From Pseudoscleropodium purum (lineage: Eukaryota; Streptophyta; Bryopsida; Hypnales; Brachytheciaceae): a stretch of 64,000 bases of DNA. The notes under the pieces were generated by a model. The model had not been told where the DNA came from. It saw only the letters and a list, made by a program, of their open reading frames with translations, and searched no databases. The position numbers were made by a program, and so were the translations under genes. Position 1 is the first letter of the stretch. The number at the start of each line of letters is the position of its first letter. Where the stretch lies: positions 11,842,001 to 11,906,000 of the forward strand of contig OZ017797.1 of the NCBI GenBank assembly GCA_963969395.1, in the 5' to 3' direction. Below are positions 46,612 through 57,479 of this stretch, piece by piece.

Positions 46612-46980
46612 TCTCGCTGAACTTATTCACTTTCCACCTGAAATGCGTCACTCGAATCTTGTGGTCAGACATCCAGAGTACGACTATCTCCTGTTGACTG
46701 TCCGCCTGTTTCCCAGCTTCACTGGTATTTCATTTTCACCTTCAAATTTTCATCCATTCAACCGACGCAACCTACTCTTTCAACGATATTCTGCCAGAGG
46801 ACAATAACGCTCATGCATATTAAACTGTGGCATTAAATTTCGAACTCCTGGCTCCTGTCACGTTAGACAATGGCTTCTATTATGTAGCTCCCAACGGTAG
46901 TATGAACTGGTGTTGGCACTTGGCAGACCCGCGCCGTGAGAAACTGGTGGTGCTCAGAGGCAATTTGAATTGGGCTTAGT
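46612..46980 (+). repeat. Repeat X, copy at unit 3
   Basis: Very similar to 576-929, ending in ttgaattgggcttagtactg with no insertion. It serves as the empty site for the two nested elements at 934-2057. Confidence 0.75.
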
Positions 46981-47497
46981 ACTGTGGCACCACTGGGAGC
47001 TAGCTCCGCGTCGTTCGTTAGTGTCCTTGTCGCGGCGGTTCCAAGGCCATGGCCTGTTTTTCAGTCATCTTAGAATCACAAGTGCGTACATTGTTGCAGC
47101 AATACTTCGGTGCGTCCTATTTTGCAATTGTCACCAGTGGAGTTAGAGGGTCAAGAGTGTTCTGTTTTCTGTCCCGTAAACCGTAGCTCGTCCACTGGGC
47201 ATTTCGACAGTCTCCCATAGGAGATTGAATTGACTGTTGTAGTATCGTAAATCGAACAGGCCTTCGTACTTTAGATCATATTCTTCTCGATCAGCAGACT
47301 CGATCTCACACAGAAATCTGCGCACTTGAAAGTGCATTCTCTTGATAGTCTCCGAGGTCTATGAACTGATCCATGCATGCACGACTGCTAAGTCGATGTA
47401 CTAGTGAATATCTCTGTCCAGGTTTCTTTTGGACAGCCTAGCAGTGAGTTTCCCCAATTTCTCCGTTTGCTCCAGTTCATTTATCGCATCAGGCACT
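46981..47497 (+). promoter_or_regulatory. Proximal upstream region of family gene copy 3
   Basis: Nearly identical to 2060-2564 of unit 1. The frame is open from 47429, giving 23 codons before the conserved ATG, but that frame begins at TTG, so this is leader and not coding. No core promoter motif could be fixed. Confidence 0.5.
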
Positions 47498-48283
47498 ATG
47501 GATCTGTCTGTATTCTTGATCCTTCTCTTTGTCACTTTGCAGTTCGTTGCAGAGTACCGTAATTGGAGTCAGTACAGGGTAAAGTTGGGCATTTTCATAG
47601 CCACTCTTGGCCTCACCTTGCCAAATATCATATTCATGGTCATTGATTGGTGGCAATCTCCGCACTCCAAGATGGCCTTGTTGGTTTTGAATACGTTCAA
47701 GCCGATACTTCGAGGAGAAACTTACAGGTTGTTCAGATGGTTGAAAAGCGTTGGAATGGATTTAACTTCTGACGAACTCAATTACCTGCCTAGTTCATAT
47801 CCCAAAAATAGTTCTGATTTCTTCATGACCAGAGAATGTTTTGACAGAGCTTCAAGAACGTCGCTGTTTGAGGGCATACCAGAAGATGACGACAAGCTTG
47901 AAGGTGTCTTCCCTTTTTACACCTATACTAGTTGTACCTGCTTTGTTATGGACTATGAAAGTGAGACCTTTACTGTTCATCAATTTCAATTTAGTAGAAA
48001 ATTAAGAGACCTTGTGGAAAAGTTCGACGATGAAGATATCATGAGCCATCAATTATTTAAGTCCAGTTTGATAAGAAGTCGGACCTACAATAATGTGGAT
48101 TTCCCAACAGCAATGCGGTTAACGAGTCGATTGAAGAAAATATGTCTCACTGAAATCCCTATCCTTGAAAATTTGAAATCTAGACGGGAGTGGACTTATT
48201 TTCATGCAACTTCCACTCTTGACTACCTCGACAAAGACCTAGTGCTCATACACGCTCAAGGAGAAAACATTGCAGTGCGGTAG
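47498..48283 (+). CDS. Unknown two-TM protein, family copy 3 (intact)
   Basis: 261 residues from the ATG at 47498 (context ggcactATGga), the start conserved with copies 2 and 4. Residues 1-18 and about 30-50 are hydrophobic segments, nearly identical to copy 2. The variable domain begins after LNYLPSS near residue 100. Conserved motifs in it: SDFFMTRECF, FSRKL, LFKSSLIRSRTY, RREWTYFHATSTLDYL. Differences from copy 2: the YENET glycosylation-type site is YESET, and the loop after the ECF motif differs in length and sequence. Intronless. No known domain or active site. The neighbouring copy 4 starts about 1.5 kb downstream, also on the plus strand. A membrane-anchored lineage-specific protein is the best description. 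Confidence 0.75.
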   Translation: MDLSVFLILLFVTLQFVAEYRNWSQYRVKLGIFIATLGLTLPNIIFMVIDWWQSPHSKMALLVLNTFKPILRGETYRLFRWLKSVGMDLTSDELNYLPSSYPKNSSDFFMTRECFDRASRTSLFEGIPEDDDKLEGVFPFYTYTSCTCFVMDYESETFTVHQFQFSRKLRDLVEKFDDEDIMSHQLFKSSLIRSRTYNNVDFPTAMRLTSRLKKICLTEIPILENLKSRREWTYFHATSTLDYLDKDLVLIHAQGENIAVR

Positions 48284-49150
48284 TACGTCCTTTTCGTAAC
48301 ATTATTGTCATTGGGCTATGCTGAGTAGAAGATGGAATGCTTCAGATTGTTGCAATCCAAATGAATTGAACAAGGTGATCAATGTTGCTCCCAAGGCCAG
48401 TGCCCAAGTATTTCATTTTATATGTATAGATGTCTTTGCTTTGATTTCATCTCCGAATCAAATTCATGGTCCAGACCAAGATGCACATTCTTGTTCAGTC
48501 TTGATTATGTGACATTGAACCTGTTGTTGAGGCTAGGTAATCAACTCAAGGTGATTCAGAGCTTATGTTCATGAAGAATCCATTTGGATGGCTATTATGG
48601 GAGATGTAAACTTTTTTAGCATCAAATACAGGCTTTGCGGAGTATGTGCAAACTTTGTGTTTTTAATTTCAAAGCGACTCGAAGCTTATAGGTTTATGAA
48701 GAATCCATTTGGATGGCTACTGAGGGAGATGTAAACCTTTTAGGATCAAATACGGGCCTTGCAAAGTATGAGCAGACTTTGTGCTCTTGATTGAAGCTAT
48801 GTAGAAAATCTGAAGATTCAACTTTCATTGTTGTGCAATTATTGTTACTGCGTGTTTCTTATGAAATACAAGTTTCCAAAGCAGAGTTCCATATAACACG
48901 TGCTTAGGTTGGATTACTTCTGAAGCAGTTCGAACGACTGAATAGAACTGATGTCATCTCCTGCTTGCAATGTAGCTCCCCTTGCTTGCACTATGCCGGA
49001 ATGTTGATGTGTTCCAAACCCTAAATTCGATGAGTAACAAATCGTTTTTTTTAATGTTTGAGGGAGATTCGAATACTTGGTTGCCAGCGGTTCCCTTGCT
49101 ACCCTTGTATCCTACCGTTACGGTTGGAGGTGGGTTAAGATGTGATGACA
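48284..49150 (+). repeat. 3' flank of unit 3 with an internal duplication
   Basis: Collinear with the other 3' flanks. The stretch starting atgaagaatccatttggatg occurs twice, at 48571 and 48696, each followed by the gggagatgtaaac and aggcttTG or gggccttG stretch. This is a 125-bp tandem duplication absent from units 1 and 2. Confidence 0.6.
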
Positions 49151-49159
49151 GTAAGGAGT

Positions 49160-49813
49160 AAGGATCCCCGATTCCTGTTGACTTCGGGCCCTTACAATCA
49201 TAAATCTAGCACGATTCAAGCATCCGATCACTCAAGTAGCTTTCTAATCTAGTGACCATAACGCATTTTCTTGCCTCTAATATTAGTTTCTGATAAATAG
49301 AATGTCCAACTGGGAACGCGGACATCAATGTAGATCCATCGTCTCCAAGTTGCAAGGAAGATTAAATGACGAAAATTTCCTTAAAATGGTGCGGAAGGGG
49401 AAGGGTGATTCATTCTGGACGAGAGCACGTACCAGAAACTTAAGGCATTCAGCACAAGTAAAGCTCCTCCATTGTTCGTTCGTGTCGATCGCTCGGTTCA
49501 CTTATTCATGTTGCGCCTTCTGTTACGTTAGACCTGTGACCATGGCCTGTTTTCAGGCCTTTGTACTTTCAGATCATTCTCTTTCCGATGTTGTAGATCA
49601 GCAGACGTACCCGATCTCACCCGGAACTCTGCGCACTTTAAAGTGCATTCTCTCCGAGATCGAAAAACTGATCGATGCAGGCACGACTGCTAAGTCGACG
49701 TACTAGTTAGTATAGTGTCTCTGTCAAGGTTTCTTTCGGACAGCCTTAGCTTGTACTGAGCGAGTTTCCCCAATTTCTCCGTTTGCTTTAGTTCATTGAT
49801 CGAATCAGGCATT
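49160..49813 (+). promoter_or_regulatory. Upstream region of family gene copy 4
   Basis: The outer part (49160-49390) matches the remnant at 37860-38100. The inner part (49640-49813: gatgcaggcacgactgctaa, ctctgtcaaggtttctttcg, tttccccaatttctccg) matches units 1 and 3. The 134-codon plus-strand frame at 49302-49706 is not conserved in the homologous region and is not called. Confidence 0.45.
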
Positions 49814-50613
49814 ATGGATCTATCTGTCTTCTTGATCCTTCTCTTTGTCACCTTGCAGTTCGTTGCAGAGTACCACCATTGGAGTCAATAGAGGGTGAAG
49901 TTGGGCATATTCATCGCCACTCTTGTCCTCACCTTGCCAAATATCATATTCATGGTATTGACTGGTGGCAATCCCCGCACTCCAAGATTGCCTTGTTGGT
50001 TTTGAACACGTTCAAGCCGATACTTCGAGGAGAAACGTATCGATGGTTTCGATGGTTGAAAAGTGTTGGAATGGGTTTAACTTCTGACGAGCTCAATTAC
50101 TTGCCCATTTCAATTCCCAAAAATTGTATTGATTTCTTCATGACCAAAGAATGCTTTGACCAAGCTTCAAAACTTGTACTGATTATGGTTATATGAGAAG
50201 GTGACGACGAAGCTAAATTCCCTGTTGTAGACCTTACCAGTTTTATAGACTACACCAGCTGTACTGGCTTCGTTATGCACTATGAAAACGAGACCGTCTT
50301 TATTCATCAGTTGAAATTTAGTAGGAAATTAAGGGATCTTTGGTACAAGAAAGATTGTTATGAAGATTTTGCAAGTCATCCTTTGTTTAAGTCGAGTTTG
50401 ATAAGAAGTTGAACTTACACAAATGTGAATATCCCAAGAGCACAGCGGTTAGCGAATCGCTTGTTCAAAATATGTGGCACTGAATTGCCTATCTTGGCAA
50501 ATATTGAATGTAGAAGGGAGTGGTATTATTTTCATGCAGCTTCCACTCTTGACTACCTCAATGGAGACCTTGTGCTTGTACAAGTTAAAGGAGAAAACAT
50601 TGCAGTGGGGTAG
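49814..50613 (+). pseudogene. Two-TM unknown-family copy 4, multiply broken
   Basis: The ATG at 49814 and the first 25 codons match copies 2 and 3. Breaks relative to copy 3: a stop TAG at 49889-49891 (in the conserved WSQ-Y position), a 1-bp deletion after about 49956 (ggt-attgactgg against ggtcattgattgg), a stop TGA at 50194-50196, and a stop TGA at 50410-50412 where copy 3 has an Arg codon. The remainder, up to 50611-50613, is still clearly recognisable (LNYLPIS, DFFMTKECF, YENET, FSRKL, RREWYYFHAASTLDYL). The membrane-segment DNA remains almost identical to intact copies, so inactivation is recent or that part was converted. Confidence 0.85.
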
Positions 50614-52590
50614 TATGTCCTTATTCCAACATCATTTACCATTGGACTTAGCTGAAGACCATGCTGAACAAAAGATGGAATGCTTCACATTGTTGGAGTT
50701 GAAAGCAGTTGAACAAGGTGATCGCCGATGATGTGCCCAAGACTATTGCCCAAGTATTTCTTTATATATCTTTGCTTTTCTTTCAATTCCCTCATCTCCA
50801 ATTGAAATCAAATTCATGGCCTAGAACATTAAACCTGTTGTTGAGGCTAGGGTATACCAACATAAGGTAGATTGGGAGCTTATGTTAATGAAGAATCCAT
50901 TTGGATGATTGACTATTGTGGGAGATGTAAATTTTTTTAGGATTAAATACAGGCTTTGCGGAGTATTTGCAGAGGCTTTGTGTTATGGATTTGAAGCTCT
51001 GTTGAAAATCTGTAGATTCAGTTTTCTTTGTTGTGTAATTTTTGTTGGTGTGTGCTTAGTATGGAACGCAAGTTTCCGAAGCTGAGGTCTGATCCATGTA
51101 ACACATGCTAAGGTTTGATTTCTTCTCAAGCACGGAGACCAGAACTGATGTCGTCTCCCTCAAGCAATGTAACGTAATGTAGCTCCCGTTGCTGGCAATA
51201 AGTTGAAATGTAGTGTTCTCTTAAACCCGGAATTCGATGCATAACAGGAAGGAGTTGCTCTTTCGAGGAAGAATTCACACTCCATTGCCAATGGCTCCCT
51301 TGGAGGTATAATTTTCTGTGCTTGACGTTTCCTATCGTTACAGATACGGTTTAAAGTGGGTTAAGATGTGACGACAGTGCCCGCGACAGTGCTTTCATTA
51401 TGGAATTTGGAGATGGTTCAGGTCATCACGATGGTGATGGAAGCATTTGAATCCACATGCAACGGTCTCGAAGCAAGGAGATAAAATTTTCCACCAGGAG
51501 TTCCAGACACTTCGTCAGTGTAAAGATCGAGCGAACATCGTTTCAGTTCCGTGGAGCTTATGATTTTCCACCGGAAATGCGTCACTCGAGTCTTGCAGTC
51601 GGAGGCAGAGTATGGGTACCTCCTATTGACTGGGCGCGACTGTTCCGAGCTTCAATGGTAGTTATTTTATTTCGTACCTTCAGAATTTCATCCTTTCAAT
51701 CATATTCTGAGGACGGTAACGCACATGTTTACTTGCGGCATGGAATTAGATAATGCTTAATGTGTCTGATGGCAATCTTCAGCAACTAATTTGCAAAGCA
51801 CGGGAGGATTTGATCTGGAGCCTCATTGTATATTGGCCTGGTGGATTACAAAGGCAACCTCCAAGTCAAATTCCCCGGGCTCATGGGGAGCTTCTTATTA
51901 TAACTGAGTCCGCCCCTGGTTTTCTGCTCTCTGGTTGCATTGTTGCAGCATCTATTGATGTCAATAGCTTATTGCGTTTTTAGTCAAATTCCAGTGTGCT
52001 TGCAAGTGCTTCTGTGTGTTTCCCTCCCCTGGCATTTAAGCTTAGCTTGGAGGTTTAATCTGTGTCGTGAATTACTCTCCGGGATTGCCAGGACCCAATT
52101 TGTTGTTAACCTGGATATATTGACTGGAAAAGCCATTGGTTTGTGTTTTGTTGTTAACGTCTCTAATTGTCCCAAGTATTTTTGATGGAAAAGGGTTCAT
52201 TGGATGTCTCGATTGCCTCAAGTTCGTGAGAATAGTCAACAAGAAGTTGAAGAGTTCTTTGAGGTGAAACATTTTGTACTTTTGAGCGTGGCTGTTGTAG
52301 GGGAGTTTAGTGGCATGCTTTGGGCATATTATATTTTTAACTTTGAATATTTTAAGAATAATGTGTGGGTGTTAGAAAATTAGGAACAACTTAGGTTGTT
52401 TTTCTTTTGGGGAGGCTAACATTCTTGCAATTTTTTTTGTCATTTCAATTGTTGAGCTCGGGCAAAAATTATGGATGGTTTTATGTACATGTACCTTAAA
52501 AGGTAGAGGCTTCACAGTTTATGTATGCTTTATGCCATTTAAGGTGGAGGCACCCATTTCCAATACTATGTTCTAATTCAATCTTGAATA
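50614..52590 (+). repeat. 3' flank and repeat X of unit 4
   Basis: 50614-51440 is collinear with other 3' flanks. 51470-52130 is a full repeat X (ccagacacttcgtcagtg, gaaatgcgtcactcgagtct, gatggcaatcttcagcaact). 52440-52590 matches 4720-4830 of unit 1. No protein is supported. Confidence 0.6.
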
Positions 52591-53190
52591 CATGTGGATA
52601 TAAAATGTCCAAAATGTAGATTTTACTTCTATGAATGCAAACCTTGGTTTGGGTTACCCTATATGACAGTTGGATTCAAATATAAATTAAGTATTTTTGG
52701 GAGTGTTTGAATGTTTAGAATATTACAAGTGAAATATTATCAACCAATAACACACTACCACCAACACTTTTAACTATTTGAATCCACTTTGCACACAAAA
52801 AAGAAATTATTTTGACACTTACTTGTTAAATCAAACCTTCATGTACAGTATTCCATATAGTACATGAAGTATTTGAAGTAGTTGAATTTCACAAATTCAT
52901 AGTAAATTCTTACATATTACTCATGATTTTCATTTGTCAATGTGTTATAAATAATTCTATTTTTTTTTATGCACCTCAAAGTATGGGAAGTGAGGGTTAT
53001 ATTTAGTTGAGAGGTGCCATAATAGAATTTCCTAGTTAGATTCTAACAATCCCACCTTACCTTACACAAATCACTAGATGACATATAGCACTTCTTTTTT
53101 TTACAAAAATAACCTTATTTATGCCAAATTTGACCCTTATGTAGGGCATATGGAATTGCTTGAAGTAACGTGTATCTAGATACCTCCACC
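52591..53190. other. AT-rich DNA, no gene seen
   Basis: Lies between the distal 3' module and the TTAA-type element. Nothing recognised. Confidence 0.4.
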
Positions 53191-53194
53191 TTAA

Positions 53195-53893
53195 CCCTTA
53201 ATGATCCCAGTGACCATTTTTTGGTTGTTCACCCTCTTTTTTGAGCTTTCCTTTCTCATGTTTTGAATTTTTTTTCAATGAAAGTTTATTTTTAAGAAAT
53301 AGATTGCATTATAATTCTAATGGTGGTAATTTCATCAAATTTCAAGTTAATTGGTTTAATTGGTTGCCTTGTGGAATTTTTTAGAGTTGAATGGTACTGC
53401 GTAGTTTAAACCTCATATTTTTAAATTCAATTTGGGCATGGACTAAAAACTCAGCCAACCAATGCAATCACTGTCCATTTCAAAGAAGGTAAATCAAGAA
53501 GCTCAAAGAGAAGCCATTGTATCCATTCTTGTTTTTTTTACAAACACTGCTTTTATTTTAGTAACCATCTTGCATTGCAAGCTCCACCAAATATTACAAA
53601 ATGACTAGAACGTTACAAAAATTTAGATGAGCATTCTCAATTATGCTCCTTCAAAGTTCATTGCCTTGTTTTTCCATTGACCAAAATAAAACTTCAAAGT
53701 AAAACATCTACTAAATTGTAAGGTTAAATAATCTGAATTTTTTTATGAAGTGCCCACTCTCACAATGTGAACTACAAGATCCTATCATTAATTACATTCT
53801 ATCCAATCTTAAGAAAATATGATTAAAATAAATTGCTCAAGTTCTTGGTAGCTTTCATCTGTTTTGAAAGTATCCCCATTAGCTCATTAAGGG
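53195..53893. mobile_element. TTAA-type element in unit 4 flank
   Basis: A 699-bp element flanked by TTAA (53191-53194 and 53894-53897). The ends CCCTTAATGATCCC and, in reverse complement, CCCTTAATGAGC form imperfect inverted repeats. The family 3' module resumes right after it (cttttatcataaaagtcttg against 5270-5290 and 39745-39765), so it is an insertion within unit 4. It is non-coding. Confidence 0.7.
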
Positions 53894-54110
53894 TTAATGC
53901 TATAGTTGCTTGGCCTACTGGCCTTGCTTTTATCATAAAAGTCTTGGCTGCCTATGTTCTATGACAATTTTGTCAAAGTTTGATGAGCTCTAGGGCAAAT
54001 CAAATTTGCAATGCTTTTTATTCCCAAAAGTTTCTAATATAATTAATATCTTGGTGCAAATCTAAATGCAAAACTTGTGGCATTTAACTATATTAATTTG
54101 TCCTAACTCC
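53894..54110 (+). repeat. End of the distal 3' module of unit 4
   Basis: Matches 5255-5480 of unit 1: the catgaaag-like word, gttctatgacaattttgtca, and gcaaaacttgtggc. It marks the limit to which the duplication can be followed. Confidence 0.5.
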
Positions 54111-56080
54111 CAAAAATGTATGTAATACAAATTTGCACAAGGCATAGTATTTTTGAATTAGTAAAGGTTGGTATATTCTTATCTTCCACTAATGCGTACA
54201 AAAATAAAATTTGAAGTGATACTAATTTTTTTCATGATGCTAATTTGGCTCTCACTAATGGGACCAATTAGTGTATCCAAGTGAACTCAATTAGTGCAAG
54301 ATTTTGAGTAGTCTAAGATCCTTCACAATAATTTTGGTAATTTCGATGAATGTGATCTAATTAGTGTAAATTTTTTGATGAAACATGGGATGAGAGTAGA
54401 TACTATATGGAGAATAAATACTATGTGGAGAATAAATACTATATGGATGTCAATTAATTTGAAAACCATTAATAGCTTATATGTGTATTGTAATGTATTA
54501 TTTTATGTGACTCATTTTTGTGCAAATATATATTTAATAAAATTGCCTTGATAAATTTATAATTGTGTAAGTAAAGGATTGGCTATGTGAAGTATGTTAG
54601 CATTGTCGAAATTGATTGTGTGCAATTCAATTGTGAATGTTAAGGATTGGTTATTAAAGACAAATAATTTGACTAATTGTGTTTTTCTCTATGATAGAGA
54701 ATTTTCATACTAACTAGGGATTGGCAGTTTTTAAGGCAAATTGAATTATTGTAAGAATTGCATCTCCTTGCTTTATAAAATATAAAATGATGTGAAAAAT
54801 ATATACTTGAAGGAAAGAGATTGAAATTGTATTATAAATTGTTTTAGTGTTTGAGTTAAATGTGAAATTAGAATTAGACTACAAAATTGCATCTTTTTGA
54901 ATTAATTGACTATCAATTAAATATGCATTTGCAAATATGAAATTGGTATGAATATAATTTCTAATCAAATGGTCTCATTGATATTAAAAGATGATTGGTC
55001 TAGCTACTTAAGAATGTTTTACAAATGTAAGATTTTGAACACATTGATGTAGCGTAAAAAATTATATGTATGAAGCATTGATATTTGACAAAGAAAGTTG
55101 ACCTCACATATACATGCTAATGTTATGAACAAAAAAATTGAACAGATTGACATAACAAAAGTAAGAATGAATCTTTGTAGTTACAATTTCAAAAATAAAT
55201 TTGTATACTTAGTTTAGAAGACTAATCGACAATATAAGGTGTCTCACATACCAAGAATCATTATGGATGGATTAAATCCAAGGAGATTTGGGCAAATTGA
55301 TTAGCTTTGAGTAATTGTTTGTTTGTCTAATTTATTTAAAAAGACACATGAGTTAATATGTAGAAGTGGTAAGGGTCAAATTGATAAGCATATGTACACT
55401 TGGACTAATTAAACTTTAAAAAAACCCATATAAAACTTGATGAGACAATACTAATTAATTGGATGTATTTAATGTAATCTTATGAACTAACTGTGGACCT
55501 TGGAAAAAGCACCTAGTTGTATTACCTTGGATGTAGACTAGGAGAAAGAAATACCAATGATTAAAATTGGGTATTACAAGTGAAGTGTAAAAAACTATAT
55601 TCTAAACTCCAAACCTTGCATTACTAAGACAAATGACCATAGTTTCAAAATTCCTTGATCATATTAAACTAGCAATTTGGCTAGGAAGTAATAGCCAAGG
55701 TCTAGGATATGGCAAAGTAGACCAAAACTAAAAAAAAACTATTATAAATTATATTATAATAGCATGTAAATTGGCATTTTGATCATCCATTGCATTGGGC
55801 AAATTGACCAAACTTGCCAAATTGTCTTAGTTTAGGCTTATAGGTACTAGTCAAAGAGAGTGATGACATTTATTTGTTGAAAATATTTAGATTGGACAAC
55901 ATGTGATGGGAGTGATAAGAGTGTGTGACCATGAAATAGAAATTTGACCAACAATTACCTCATAAAAGTCTAATTGAAGATCCTTTTCTACCTTTCGAAT
56001 GACTGTACTCACAAAATATTAAACTAGTTGACATTCCTAACCAAAAATCCCTATTAGATAGGGATTAATGGGATTTGTTT
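54111..56080. other. AT-rich DNA, no gene seen
   Basis: Contains a short 18-bp tandem repeat (gagaataaatactatatgg-like, about 54400-54450). A stretch near 54150-54240 (attttgaattagtaaaggtt) resembles 63405-63500 inside the ZDP gene. No coding frame supported. Confidence 0.4.
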
Positions 56081-56084
56081 TTAA

Positions 56085-56460
56085 CCCTAAAGTACACTCA
56101 TGGCGTAGCAAATTTGGTTCATCTCCAAAAGGCAGTACATGTTACGATCACCGGCTCTAGCACCCGTGTGTAGAGAATAGTGATCGAACATGAGTTCGTT
56201 TTGCGTGTACTTCAAAGTATTTTGAGTAACTAAATAAAAAACAGCAGGTTCTCGACGTCCATATTTTGGACGATGAACAGAGTGCTTCCACGAGTTGTGT
56301 AATCCAACAAACTTTTCATTCATCCAATGTAATGCTTGAATCTTGAAAAGTCAACCTTCCTGAATGACCAAATTCATGAAATTGCAGTAAATGATATTTC
56401 TCTAAAAAGATATACGCCAAAATGTGCAAAAAATCAAAAAAGGATTGAGGTGTTAAGGGA
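56085..56460. mobile_element. Possible TTAA-type element
   Basis: 376 bp between TTAA at 56081-56084 and 56461-56464. The left end CCCTAAAGTAC and the right end in reverse complement TCCCTTAACACC match only loosely. Internal base composition is richer in CpG than the flanks. The minus-strand frame at 56087-56323 coincides with this block and may be a fragment, but I do not recognise it. Confidence 0.4.
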
Positions 56461-56464
56461 TTAA

Positions 56465-57479
56465 AGCAAAATCCTAATCACATTGTATGATCTTATGTAT
56501 TTTAATAGATACCATAGTACCTTTTCAATTTCAGCAAAAATTCATTGTTTTTAAAGATATCGTAATTCTAGAAAATTATAATGATAATTGCTGAAAACCT
56601 TGAAAATTTACAACACTAATTGCCGAAATCAATGGAAATATGTGACTATCTATGGTTTAGTAATCTTGCCAAAATCATAAAGAATTAAATGATTAGGTTG
56701 CTTTAAAAAAGAAAATAATGTTAGTAAGAAGGTACAATATAGAGTCCAATGATCATCAACCATGTGTACAATAAATCATCAATCTTCAAGAGATATGTTG
56801 ATGGAAACATCATGGAATTTCATCATTGAAACTGAGTAGAAGCAAATGATGGAGAGGTTGCTTTTATATTGAAATTCATTCTCTCTCATGAACCCTCAAA
56901 AGATATGAGGTAACTTGAAGATGATAGCTTGACCTCTCATAAATTAACATTTTCCAAAAAAACTTTGACCTAAGAAAAGTTGAGAAATAAATCATTCTTT
57001 CATTTTCAAAGATCTTTTTGTGATTATAAGTGTCCAAACAAAAGTTATAGACAAAATTCAAAGGGGATGTTTGAAAATGTCAGAAAATGTTCCTTCCAAT
57101 TCTTCCTTGAAATTTGTCCATAACTTTTGATTGGAGAATCAAAATCTCAAAAGGATTTATGAAGATGAATTTATCCTCCACAATAACTTAGTTTAAATTC
57201 TTTTGAAAAAAAGTTGTTCTACTATGCCTAAATGAGGTTTGAAATTCTATATTGAACACATTTCTTATTTTTGACTTTACTATGACCAGTTGAGCTTCTA
57301 CTAATCCTAACTATTTACATATCCCACTTGGGTTGTTTTACCTCTTATCACATAATTTATATAAAGATCTTGTCTATGAACACATCACCCTTGGCAATGA
57401 ATTACTTATTGAAGCTACATGCCGATTTTTTTGGTAAATTCAGTATCTAGCATGATGAAAATTGCAGTAATTAATTTTT
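56465..57479. other. AT-rich DNA, no gene seen
   Basis: Only short unsupported frames and no element ends. Confidence 0.4.

Noticed and set aside
47429..47497. N-terminal extension of family copy 3 (23 extra residues)
   Set aside because: It begins at TTG and is not present in copies 2 and 4. The conserved ATG at 47498 is the better start.
49302..49706. 134-codon plus-strand frame upstream of copy 4
   Set aside because: The homologous upstream regions of other units do not keep this frame open, so it is leader or promoter DNA.
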